A stretch of DNA of 64,000 nucleotides, taken from Sphaerochaeta globosa str. Buddy. GTDB taxonomy: Bacteria; Spirochaetota; Spirochaetia; Sphaerochaetales; Sphaerochaetaceae. Where the stretch lies: contig NC_015152.1 in NCBI RefSeq assembly GCF_000190435.1, positions 62,001 through 126,000 on the forward strand, in the 5' to 3' direction. Below the pieces are notes generated by a model that was not told the origin of the DNA, did not search any database, and saw only the letters and a program-made list of their open reading frames with translations. Position 1 is the stretch's first letter, and every line of letters begins with the position of its first letter. This document shows positions 36,569-44,144 of the stretch, one piece after another. The translations under genes were made by a program, and so were the position numbers.

Positions 36569-37075
36569 TCAAAACAAAGCTGGATCTGCTTTTTTTGCCC
36601 TTACAAACTCAATAGCCTCTTTTCCTGTGCAGTGCTCGATCTCGATGACAATGCCCAAGGCTTGGTGGCATGTCTCAATTTTCTCAATGCGCTCCTGGAT
36701 TGGTTGGGAAACACAATACTTGTCCGTCATGGCGAGGAACGCCTTCTTCCAAGGTTCTCCCTCTACCAGGGAGGCTTTACCGAATACAATCACACTGCGA
36801 AAGTAGGAAGTGTATTCCTTCTCGACGATGGTATCCTCGTCAACGACGGTGAAACTGACCTTGTTATGGTAGAGTATTGCATCGACCTTGTGTCCTTCTC
36901 GGGCGCAGTGGAGATAGATTTTTCCTTCGTAGTATAGATAGTTCAGCGGTACCGCATACGGATAATCCCCATCACCCAGGCAGGCCAGAATCCCGTGGCT
37001 TCCTTTTCTCAGTACCGATTCAGTATCCTCTTTGGATAGGAGTTGCCCGTTTCTTCTCATCGCTCTGAATTCCAT
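36569..37075 (-). CDS. FMN-binding split-barrel (pyridoxamine-phosphate-oxidase-like) protein
   Basis: A 168-residue flavin-reductase-like split-barrel protein. Its start MEFRAMRRNGQLLS and the segment GDGDYPYAVPLNYLYYEGKIYLHCAREG are typical of the pyridoxamine-phosphate-oxidase-related family, including members annotated as nitroimidazole-resistance proteins. The ATG at 37075 follows a CAGGAGT ribosome site; the upstream frame overlaps the rubredoxin terminator. Its cofactor would be FMN. The surrounding genes also encode flavoproteins and rubredoxin. Confidence 0.82.
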   Translation of the reverse strand: MEFRAMRRNGQLLSKEDTESVLRKGSHGILACLGDGDYPYAVPLNYLYYEGKIYLHCAREGHKVDAILYHNKVSFTVVDEDTIVEKEYTSYFRSVIVFGKASLVEGEPWKKAFLAMTDKYCVSQPIQERIEKIETCHQALGIVIEIEHCTGKEAIEFVRAKKADPALF

Positions 37076-37095
37076 GAAATACTCCTGATGGGATG

Positions 37096-37127
37096 AAAAA
37101 AACGGGGAAGGCTGTGCCATCCCCGTC
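37096..37127 (-). terminator. Rho-independent terminator of the rubredoxin gene
   Basis: Minus strand: ACGGGGATGGC, loop ACA, GCCTTCCCCGT (one T-T mismatch), followed by seven T. It lies 20 bases past the rubredoxin stop. Confidence 0.85.
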
Positions 37128-37147
37128 TTGTAAACCTACGACCTTAC

Positions 37148-37309
37148 TTAGTCGCGGGGTGAGAAATCAGACTTAGGAGCTCCACAGAGAGGGCATACCC
37201 AATCTTCTGGAAGGTCTTCAAAGGCTGTTCCGGGTTTGATTCCGTTGTCGGGATCACCTACTGTCGGGTCATATACATACCCGCAAAGATCGCATTCATA
37301 CTCTTTCAT
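37148..37309 (-). CDS. Rubredoxin
   Basis: A 53-residue one-iron electron carrier. Both CxxC knuckles are intact: [11 protein letters not shown] near the N-terminus and [13 protein letters not shown] near the C-terminus, with the family's [16 protein letters not shown] between. A strong ribosome site (AGGAGGAAACGAC) precedes the ATG at 37309. In anaerobes rubredoxin passes electrons to superoxide reductase, rubrerythrin or flavodiiron proteins. It stands alone with its own terminator, just upstream of a split-barrel flavoprotein. Confidence 0.96.
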   Translation of the reverse strand: MKEYECDLCGYVYDPTVGDPDNGIKPGTAFEDLPEDWVCPLCGAPKSDFSPRD

Positions 37310-37368
37310 TGTCGTTTCCTCCTAATTCTGAAGCATAGCGATAATCCTGCCAAGCGGCAAGAAAAATA

Positions 37369-38337
37369 TTATTGGTACAAAGCCAGGATTTTATTCAGCA
37401 GTTTGCAGAACTTCTTTCTGAAACTCTCAGGGCCAAGAATTTCCACTGAATCACCGCATTGTATGATACGTAGGTACAACTCGATGGAATTCTCTACATC
37501 CATATTGCAAATCTGTGATCCATCACTCTGCTTCTCGAATACCGGAGTCCCATGCACTACCGACCTGAATACGTTCATGGCGGAACGTTCCTTAATCTTC
37601 AGGCTCAGGGGAATCATATCGATGCTCTCGTACCGCTCTTCGCTCTCGGGGAACTTGAAGGGTTTTAGGTTGTCGGGAATGGTGTAGGTCTCGTTGAGAA
37701 TGGTTGCACTGGTGATGGTGCTGATGTCTATAGTCACAATCTCGGTGGTGTGCCTGAGCCTTCCGGTGACGCTGATGGGATTTCTCCCTCCGCTGTCCTC
37801 TTCCCTGAACCCGATGAAGTAGGGGGCCAGTTCAGTCTCGATCGGGTCAAAGCCTTTCAGACTCTGTACGATACGCACGATGCGTCCGGATACCCAACTG
37901 TCGATGAGTACTTCCAAGATGGCGTTGAACTTGCTGCTTTCCTTCTTTTCCTGCAGCTGCTTGTCGATTTGTTCGGCAAGGCCGATGACATTCTCGCTGA
38001 TTTTCGGTGCGTAGGAGCGCATATTCATGGCAATTTTTCTCAAGCCCGAAGCGAGGTGGGGATTTTGGAATTCAGTGCTGCTTGCAAGCATTTCAGCAGA
38101 GAGGTTGAAGGCCAAGCTTTCATACACACTCAGTGCGATGCTTTCATCCTCTTCCCGATTTTTGATCTTGATGAGGTTGTTCTCCTCATAGATGTCGATA
38201 TACTGCTTCAGCTCATCCACATACCTGCTGATAGTCGAGCGGTGTACTCCCAATCGACGTGCAATTTCCGCTCTCCTGAGTCCCTCAGGATGGGAGTGTA
38301 GCAACAACTCCAGTTGCGCAACTCGTTCACCTTTCAT
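37369..38337 (-). CDS. HTH/WYL-domain transcriptional regulator
   Basis: A 322-residue regulator. The N-terminal helix-turn-helix reads GLRRAEIARRLGVHRSTISRY, followed by a long helical linker and a WYL-like sensor region (residues about 150-260, with RIVRIVQSLKGFDPIE) and a WCX-like C-terminal domain. The start at 38337 follows an AGAGGATT ribosome site; a longer reading upstream would overlap the slyX promoter. It is divergent from slyX. WYL proteins often sense nucleic acid or oxidative stress and are found beside redox genes, consistent with this neighbourhood. Confidence 0.83.
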   Translation of the reverse strand: MKGERVAQLELLLHSHPEGLRRAEIARRLGVHRSTISRYVDELKQYIDIYEENNLIKIKNREEDESIALSVYESLAFNLSAEMLASSTEFQNPHLASGLRKIAMNMRSYAPKISENVIGLAEQIDKQLQEKKESSKFNAILEVLIDSWVSGRIVRIVQSLKGFDPIETELAPYFIGFREEDSGGRNPISVTGRLRHTTEIVTIDISTITSATILNETYTIPDNLKPFKFPESEERYESIDMIPLSLKIKERSAMNVFRSVVHGTPVFEKQSDGSQICNMDVENSIELYLRIIQCGDSVEILGPESFRKKFCKLLNKILALYQ

Positions 38338-38454
38338 ACTAATCCTCTTATCTGCACCATTCTGCAACAAAATACATGTCAGTATAGCACACCAAGGGTA
38401 TCTGGCAAGTACAAATTGTAGAAATCGGGTAAAGCATTGCAACAACGCGGCGTG

Positions 38455-38483
38455 TTGTCGCGTTGGCCCGCTCGTGCTAGGAT
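38455..38483 (+). promoter_or_regulatory. Promoter of slyX
   Basis: TTGTCG (38455-38460), 17-base spacer, TAGGAT (38478-38483), then a leader with an AAGGAG site before the ATG at 38510. Confidence 0.6.
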
Positions 38484-38509
38484 GCAGGTACGGAACAAGG
38501 AGCGATATC

Positions 38510-38713
38510 ATGGAAGAACGTCTTACAAAGCTTGAGATGAAACTAGCCTATGCAGAGCAGACCATAGCTATCCTCGACCGGATTGTAACAGATCAAGCCA
38601 AGGAAATCGCCCAATTGCTGACCCGCCTCGAAAAGTTGGAAAAACGAGTCACCGATCTGGTGGACGAGGAGCGGGATGGCATGATCGGTGATCAGAGGCC
38701 ACCCCACTATTAA
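38510..38713 (+). CDS. slyX: SlyX-family coiled-coil protein
   Basis: A 67-residue protein that is almost entirely one amphipathic coiled coil (ERLTKLEMKLAYAEQTIAIL, later LTRLEKLEKRVTDL) and ends in the RPPHY tail typical of SlyX. The cellular role of SlyX is unknown even in enterobacteria. The start at 38510 has an AAGGAG ribosome site and its own promoter. It ends nine bases before the convergent disulfide reductase gene. Confidence 0.85.
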   Translation: MEERLTKLEMKLAYAEQTIAILDRIVTDQAKEIAQLLTRLEKLEKRVTDLVDEERDGMIGDQRPPHY

Positions 38714-38722
38714 GAGTAATAC

Positions 38723-41227
38723 TTAGATGAACAGATTGATTTTGCTCTCACTGGCAGCACCCATATAGGTTGCAACGCCACCGATTTCAACACCATCGAG
38801 CAACTCTTCTGCTTTTATTCCCATGATATCCATGGACATCTGACAGGCTACCATGCGAACCCCGCTCTTTCGGGCATCCTCATACATCTGCTGTACTTGG
38901 TCGACATGTTTTTTCTTCATGCGGCCTTTCATCATGTTCGCTCCCATTCCTCCCATATTCATGGAGGAGAGGGCGAGCTTGTCCATGCCCTTGGGCAGCA
39001 TGGCTCCAAACATGGTCCCCATAAAGTCCTTTTTGACCTTGGGCGCATGTTTCTTACGAAGTACAGACAGACCCCAGAACGTGAAGAACATCGTCACCGG
39101 TTTTCCTGATGCCGCAGCTCCGTTTGCCAAAACAAAGGAAGCCAGAGCCTTGTCCAGGTCATTGGAGAAGACAATCATGGTCGCACCGTTGTCAGCATTG
39201 CAAATGGCTGGCTTTTGTCCAGCAGAATCGGGCATGCTGCAGACGGTGGCATTTCCTTTCCCTACTACGGCTTCGATAATTCCATCGGTAGTCTTTACGC
39301 TTACCAATTCATTGCCGGTAAGCTTGCACCATGCTTGGACATCGACTCCAAAGCCTGGGTCGGAAGCCCTGATGACGATTCTATCGCCTTCCTCAAGGTT
39401 GTCGATTTCCCGCTTCAGGCGGATGATCGGACCCGGACATTGCAGACCACAGGCATCGACAGAGAGAATCTTGTTCTCCGTTCTCTTACGGAACGAACCA
39501 TCCTCATGTAGGTGGTTGATCGTTCCCGTGCTCTCCTTGACTGAAACCTTGTTTTTATTCTCAAGCAAAAAGCGCTCACGAACCGCACTGTCATAGGTCT
39601 TGAAACCACCGGTAAGGTTGCGTACTTTGGTGTAACCGTTTTGTCTGAGGATGCGCTCCGCGAGGTACCCCCTGAGGCCGATGGCGCAGTAGAGAATGAC
39701 CAGCCTATCGGTGGGAACCATTGCCAGCTTCTGTCTCAGTTCTGTGTGAGGAATATTGACCGAACCTTCGATTGTTCCCAGTTCGTACTCTTCCTCAGAG
39801 CGGACATCGAGCATGAAGGCACCATTGTTGCTCTCTTTCTGTGCTTCATCCCAACTGATCGTATCACTGAATCCCTCAAGGGTGTTGACGGCGATGAAGC
39901 CGACCATGTTTACCGGATCCTTGGCGCTGGAGAAAGGAGGTGCATATGCCTGCTCAAACTCAGCAAGGTCATAGACATTTCCTTCCTTACCGATGAAGGC
40001 ACTGATGACATCGACTCTCTTATCCACTCCATCGTATCCAACTGCCTGAGCTCCCCAGAGTTTGCCGCTTTGTGGGTGGTAGAGAATCTTTAGCGTGAGC
40101 TGACGGCTGTTGGGGTAGTAGCCGGCATGGTTGCCCGCATGGGTTACCGCTGTACGGTAGGGAAGGCCTGCTGCTTTGACTCCCTTTTCCGTTAGTCCGG
40201 TCGATGCGACCGTCATGTCAAAAATTTTTGCTATGCTGGTTGCAATAGTACCCCCATAGGGTCGTTTGTTTCCATCTATGATGGCATCGGCGCATAAGCG
40301 TGCCTGCTTATTGGCAGGACCCGCCAAGGGGACGGTAGAGGATAGTTTTGTCAGAGGGCTTGCGAATTCAATGGCATCGCCGACCGCTCTGATATTAGGA
40401 TCGTTGGTGGTGAAAAAAGGATCGACCTTGATTGCCCCATTCTTGACCAGCTCGATGCCGGAATCCTTCAAGAAGGCTGTATCGGGACGAACGCCGATGG
40501 AGAGGATGACGATATCGGCATCGATGAGTGTTCCCGAGGAAAGGCGGACGCTGACGATGCTGCCATGGTCCTCGAAGGAGGCAACCCCGTCCTTGAGGAA
40601 TAGGTTGACGCCTTTCGCCCTCAAGTGTTGCTGCACTTCGGCAGCCAGATCGTAGTCGATAATGTTCATCACCTGCTCGAGGGCTTCCACTACGCTGACT
40701 TCAAGACCCCGCTCTTTCAGATTCTCTGCCATCTCAAGGCCGATAAAGCCTCCTCCAACCACTACTGCACGTTTGGTGGCGGGGCTGTCAATTTTCTCTT
40801 TGATGTGGTCGATATCGGAAACCGAACGCAGCGAATAGATGCCCGGGTGTTCTATTCCTGGAATGGGAGGACGGACAGGACTGGCTCCGGGAGAGAGAAT
40901 GAGGGTGTCATAGCGCTCGTCGTACTCGGTGTTGTTTTTCAGATCCTTGACATGGATGGTTTTTGCCTTGCGGTTGATAAAGACCACCTCGCTCTGCACC
41001 CTTGCCTCAACGTTCAGTGATTCCATGAAACGCTCGGGGGTCATGACAAATAACCGGGAACGCTCGGTGATGACATTGCCTGCATAATAGGGGAGTCCGC
41101 AGTTTGCGTAGCTGATGTACTGTCCGCGTTCAAACATAATGATTTGGGCGTTCTCGTCCCTTCTTCTGAGTCTGGCGGCAGTTCCTGCTCCTCCTGCGAC
41201 TCCTCCAACAATGAGATATTTGGCCAT
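38723..41227 (-). CDS. CoA-disulfide reductase / rhodanese / TusA / DsrE multidomain protein
   Basis: An 834-residue cytoplasmic fusion. Residues 1-450 are an FAD/NAD(P)H disulfide reductase with two Rossmann motifs (GGVAGGAGTAARLRR; VVVGGGFIGLEMA) and the single redox cysteine C43 of CoA-disulfide and polysulfide reductases. Residues about 460-545 are a rhodanese domain with C514 (LYCAIGLRG). Residues about 585-655 are a TusA sulfur carrier with C597 in CGLQCPGP. Residues about 680-834 are a DsrE-like domain with C795 (MVACQMSMD). All four sulfur-handling cysteines are intact, so persulfide relay from reductase to carrier is plausible. The ATG at 41227 has AGGAGG upstream. It follows a marR gene by eight bases. 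Confidence 0.92.
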   Translation of the reverse strand: MAKYLIVGGVAGGAGTAARLRRRDENAQIIMFERGQYISYANCGLPYYAGNVITERSRLFVMTPERFMESLNVEARVQSEVVFINRKAKTIHVKDLKNNTEYDERYDTLILSPGASPVRPPIPGIEHPGIYSLRSVSDIDHIKEKIDSPATKRAVVVGGGFIGLEMAENLKERGLEVSVVEALEQVMNIIDYDLAAEVQQHLRAKGVNLFLKDGVASFEDHGSIVSVRLSSGTLIDADIVILSIGVRPDTAFLKDSGIELVKNGAIKVDPFFTTNDPNIRAVGDAIEFASPLTKLSSTVPLAGPANKQARLCADAIIDGNKRPYGGTIATSIAKIFDMTVASTGLTEKGVKAAGLPYRTAVTHAGNHAGYYPNSRQLTLKILYHPQSGKLWGAQAVGYDGVDKRVDVISAFIGKEGNVYDLAEFEQAYAPPFSSAKDPVNMVGFIAVNTLEGFSDTISWDEAQKESNNGAFMLDVRSEEEYELGTIEGSVNIPHTELRQKLAMVPTDRLVILYCAIGLRGYLAERILRQNGYTKVRNLTGGFKTYDSAVRERFLLENKNKVSVKESTGTINHLHEDGSFRKRTENKILSVDACGLQCPGPIIRLKREIDNLEEGDRIVIRASDPGFGVDVQAWCKLTGNELVSVKTTDGIIEAVVGKGNATVCSMPDSAGQKPAICNADNGATMIVFSNDLDKALASFVLANGAAASGKPVTMFFTFWGLSVLRKKHAPKVKKDFMGTMFGAMLPKGMDKLALSSMNMGGMGANMMKGRMKKKHVDQVQQMYEDARKSGVRMVACQMSMDIMGIKAEELLDGVEIGGVATYMGAASESKINLFI

Positions 41228-41235
41228 AGGTCCTC

Positions 41236-41589
41236 CTAAAGGGTGTTTTGGGTGAATAAGAGTTCTTCGGGAATAGGCAAATCGGAGCAACTGTAGGTTT
41301 TGACCATCTCCTTACCTGTTTCGGTCAAGGAGACGGTAAGACTCCGTCGGTCGGAGCTGCTGAGTGTCCGTTTGATCAGGGCCCTGGCTTCCAAGCTGTC
41401 CAGAATGCGGGTAAGGCGTGAGGGGGAGAGTTCAAGCTCCTTGGCAAGGGCGCTTGGCTCGACTATGCCCTTGTTCACAGCACATACAAGCAGTGCGTCG
41501 TTGAATGACATGCCGGTTTGTTCCTTGAGTTGTTCCTCGAAGTTGCGTAGCGAAGTCTGCAACTTACGGATGGCACATAAATCTATCAT
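41236..41589 (-). CDS. MarR-family regulator
   Basis: A 117-residue winged-helix regulator. The HTH is EPSALAKELELSPSRLTRIL, and the wing carries SSDRRSLTVSLTETG. The start at 41589 is chosen for its GGAG ribosome site; in-frame starts at 41601 and 41634 exist. Cysteines at residue 5 and near residue 101 could make it redox- or persulfide-responsive, which would suit its partner gene eight bases downstream, but that is inference. A strong promoter lies upstream. Confidence 0.85.
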   Translation of the reverse strand: MIDLCAIRKLQTSLRNFEEQLKEQTGMSFNDALLVCAVNKGIVEPSALAKELELSPSRLTRILDSLEARALIKRTLSSSDRRSLTVSLTETGKEMVKTYSCSDLPIPEELLFTQNTL

Positions 41590-41600
41590 ACAAATCTCCA

Positions 41601-41663
41601 TATAGTTCTTTACAGCAATAATTGCCAAGAACAACTATAGTGTCGGTTTTGTCATTTGGTCAA
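41601..41663 (-). promoter_or_regulatory. Promoter and inverted repeat of the marR operon
   Basis: Minus strand: TTGACC (41663-41658), 18-base spacer, TATAGT (41639-41634). A perfect 7-bp inverted repeat, TATAGTT/AACTATA, spans 41601-41607 and 41633-41639, overlapping the -10 box and the leader, and could serve as an operator or RNA hairpin. Confidence 0.6.
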
Positions 41664-41863
41664 TATGTAGATAAAAAAAGAGTGAATGATTTCGTGTGTC
41701 ATAGCTGAGAGTTAAAAATCTGGGTTATTGGAAAAACCTGTAAAATTTCCAAATTTTTCATAATTTGTTCTGACAGAGGTAATTCTTACTTTGTAAAAGT
41801 AATGATATAATGCTAAAAGAAATCGATAAAATTATATAAGATAATAGTATAAAAATTGCTCTA
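41664..41863. other. AT-rich intergenic segment
   Basis: No gene or RNA is recognised in these 200 bases between the marR promoter and the candidate RNA promoter. They are strongly AT-rich. Confidence 0.5.
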
Positions 41864-41893
41864 TTGACAATATCGGATAATCAAGCGTATCCT
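41864..41893 (+). promoter_or_regulatory. Promoter of the candidate structured RNA
   Basis: A consensus TTGACA (41864-41869), 18-base spacer, TATCCT (41888-41893). The predicted start point is about 41900. No protein-coding gene with a ribosome site follows before the hairpin at 42075. Confidence 0.65.
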
Positions 41894-41899
41894 ATGTCT

Positions 41900-42109
41900 A
41901 GGAAGGGATATGATGAAGAGGAAGACAGAAGTACCGTGATAGGGAAGTCTTCACTTCAGATTCCATTCAAGATTCTACTTGCTTGTTCTACTTCAAGATG
42001 GGTGTTCTCCTCTTAGTTTGTTGCAACATATACGGCATCCAGTGTTTCTACAACGTCTGCAACACATCTCCCTTAGGCCAGTGATAGTTCCCGATCACTG
42101 GCCTTCATT
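41900..42109 (+). ncRNA. Candidate structured non-coding RNA (about 210 nt)
   Basis: The stretch has a promoter at its 5' end and a long hairpin at its 3' end, and no credible reading frame. Base pairing suggests a three-way junction. The ends pair (AGGGA 41904-41908 with TCCCT 42069-42073; ATG 41910-41912 with CAT 42065-42067). Arm A pairs 41916-41926 with 42004-42014 (ten of eleven) and 41928-41933 with 41989-41994. Arm B pairs 42019-42025 with 42058-42064 (seven of seven). A GAAGT/ACTTC hairpin sits inside arm A. It does not match 6S, tmRNA, RNase P or SRP RNA layout as far as can be judged by eye. The downstream TRAP operon has its own promoter, so this looks like a separate transcript. 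Confidence 0.5.
42075..42109 (+). terminator. Terminator-like hairpin of the candidate RNA
   Basis: AGGCCAGTGAT, loop AGTTCCCG, ATCACTGGCCT: eleven perfect pairs, followed by TCATT. The T-run is poor, so termination may be partial. Confidence 0.65.
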
Positions 42110-42251
42110 CTGTATTGTACGCAGCAAACAACTCTTTCTCTCGACACGTCTTGACCGGGGTTGGCAGCGAAATGCGAATAAGTATGTTTCAATTCAATTT
42201 TGTAAAATACTCTAGTGAAACCACTTACCGAAGCACCATTTGTCTTTTTAT

Positions 42252-42292
42252 TTGACATACTAGAATACAAGTGATAATATATCGGATATATT
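42252..42292 (+). promoter_or_regulatory. Promoter and operator of the third TRAP operon
   Basis: TTGACA (42252-42257), 17-base spacer, TAATAT (42275-42280). The spacer contains TAGAATACAA, eight of ten matches to the TTGTATACAA GntR-type palindrome seen near the other TRAP operon. A perfect inverted repeat, AATATATC-G-GATATATT (42276-42292), overlaps the -10 box and start point. Confidence 0.65.
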
Positions 42293-42333
42293 TATATTCA
42301 TTCTGAGACTTAAACAGCGAAGTGAGGAACAAC

Positions 42334-42849
42334 ATGGCGAGCCTTGTCTATAGATGGGTGAACAAATTACGTACAACACTCATGATTTCGATTACAGCTT
42401 TCACCGTACTGCTGTGCCTCTTACAAGTTTTCTTACGGTATTTCACCTTCATTTCGATGAGGCCCTTTGCCTGGGGTGATGAGATTGTAAGGCTCTGTTC
42501 CATCTGGGTGATTTTCCTTGGGGTGTCGGTGGGTATCCGGGAAAATAGCCACTTTGCGGTGGACCTCTTCCTGAATAAAATACCCTCGGCTAAGATTCGC
42601 AGGCTTGCGGACCACTTGCTTGATGGCTTGGCCATTGCTGTTTTTGTCATTATCGCGTATCAGGGATTTCTCTATACCAGCACCAACGTAACCAGCCTGC
42701 TTCAGAACATACACATCTCGATGGCCTGGTTCTATGCGGCAATTCCCGTCGGATCATTATTATGCCTCTTCGAGTACGGATATCGCATGGTCTGGGGAAA
42801 GGCGTACAAACAGCGTGCTTTGAACACCAACAACAAGGAGCAGAACTAA
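42334..42849 (+). CDS. TRAP transporter small permease (DctQ family)
   Basis: A 171-residue membrane protein with four predicted helices. The segment RPFAWGDEIVRLCSIWVIFLG has the DctQ pattern of a conserved acidic residue before the second helix. ATG at 42334 follows GTGAGGA; a GTG four codons upstream overlaps that site and is less likely. It is the first gene of the third TRAP operon and is one base from the DctM start codon. Unusually, no dctP precedes it; the binding protein is the fifth gene. Confidence 0.9.
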   Translation: MASLVYRWVNKLRTTLMISITAFTVLLCLLQVFLRYFTFISMRPFAWGDEIVRLCSIWVIFLGVSVGIRENSHFAVDLFLNKIPSAKIRRLADHLLDGLAIAVFVIIAYQGFLYTSTNVTSLLQNIHISMAWFYAAIPVGSLLCLFEYGYRMVWGKAYKQRALNTNNKEQN

Positions 42850-42850
42850 T

Positions 42851-44131
42851 ATGTGGCAGGTATTTTGGGTATTCGCAGTATTGCTTGTTTTGATTTTCAC
42901 CGGCCTTCCTGTATATCTGTCTTTGTTGCTCACCAGTGTACTTTTCATGGTTGGAATGGACCTTCCCCTGAATCTGGTTGTCATCAAGATGTTTGGCGGA
43001 GTGAACTCCTTCTCGCTGATGGCCATTCCATTCTTTATCATTGCAGGAAACATTATGGCCAAGGCCGATATTACCGATAAGATCATCGACCTCTCCGACT
43101 CCTTGGTCGGTCAGTTCAAAGGTGGTCTGGGCCATGTAAATATTCTTGCCTCGATGTTTTTTGGGGGAATTCAGGGCTCAGGCATTGCCGATGCCTCGGC
43201 CATTGGGGGAATGCTCATTCCTGCAATGGAGAAGCAAGGCTATGACAAGGACTATGCAGTAGCAGTAACAGCAGGATCGTCCATGCTCAGCCCAATCATC
43301 CCTCCCAGTATCGCCATGATTCTCTATTCCTACTATACCGAGATTCCGGTGAGCCGGCTCTTTTTGGGGGGTGTTCTGCCCGGTGTCCTGATCGCCTTGC
43401 TTCAGATGGGAGTAAATCGTTATGTGTATGCAAAACGTAAGTACAATATTCCCACTAAGTCATTTTCTTTGAAAAAACTGATTCATTCCCTCTATGGTTC
43501 CATTGGTGCCTTGTTAATGCCCATCATCATCATTGTTGGAATTGTAACCGGTATTGTGACGGCAACCGAGGCTGGAGTCATCGCAATTGCTTATGGATTG
43601 CTGTATGGATTTGTGATTTCTAAGAAATTGAAGATCAAGGACATGCCTGAGATTCTGATCTCAAGCGGACATACCACAGCCATCGTTATGATTACCATCG
43701 CCGCTGCCGCAGCCCTTTCCAATGTTCTGGTGCGCATGCGCTTTCAGAACGAGGTCCTGAACTTTGTCGTCAATACCATTGGCAGTCCCATCTCAGGTAC
43801 CCTGTTTTTGATGGTGGTCATCTTTGTTTTGGGCATGTTCCTCGACCCCACGGTGCTTATCGCCATGCTTGCTCCTACCGTACTTGCCATCGGTAATGCC
43901 TTCGGTTTCGATGCCATTCACTACGGAGTGGTCATGGTTATCCTGATGCAGGTGGGAGCCATTACGCCGCCGGTTGGTTCGTTCCTGTTTGTCGCGTGTG
44001 GTGTGGCGAACCTGCCTATCGATAAAGCGGTGAAACCCCTTATTCCCTTCATTGCAACAGTATTGATCGTGGTGCTTCTGAGTTTCTTCATTCCACCCAT
44101 CGTCACGCTGCTTCCGAAGCTGATTGTGTAG
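42851..44131 (+). CDS. TRAP transporter large permease (DctM family)
   Basis: A 426-residue membrane protein. DctM landmarks: NLVVIKMFGGVNSFSLMAIP, GGIQGSGIADASAIGG, SPIIPPSIAMILYSY and MQVGAITPPVGSFL. It starts one base after dctQ and ends 13 bases before the first dehydrogenase gene. It forms the transport channel for the binding protein at 46435. Confidence 0.94.
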   Translation: MWQVFWVFAVLLVLIFTGLPVYLSLLLTSVLFMVGMDLPLNLVVIKMFGGVNSFSLMAIPFFIIAGNIMAKADITDKIIDLSDSLVGQFKGGLGHVNILASMFFGGIQGSGIADASAIGGMLIPAMEKQGYDKDYAVAVTAGSSMLSPIIPPSIAMILYSYYTEIPVSRLFLGGVLPGVLIALLQMGVNRYVYAKRKYNIPTKSFSLKKLIHSLYGSIGALLMPIIIIVGIVTGIVTATEAGVIAIAYGLLYGFVISKKLKIKDMPEILISSGHTTAIVMITIAAAAALSNVLVRMRFQNEVLNFVVNTIGSPISGTLFLMVVIFVLGMFLDPTVLIAMLAPTVLAIGNAFGFDAIHYGVVMVILMQVGAITPPVGSFLFVACGVANLPIDKAVKPLIPFIATVLIVVLLSFFIPPIVTLLPKLIV

Positions 44132-44144
44132 GAAGGAGGCTTAT

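Noticed and set aside
41979-42215. 78-codon frame in the candidate RNA region
   Set aside because: No ribosome site, and it crosses the 42075 hairpin; composition looks random.
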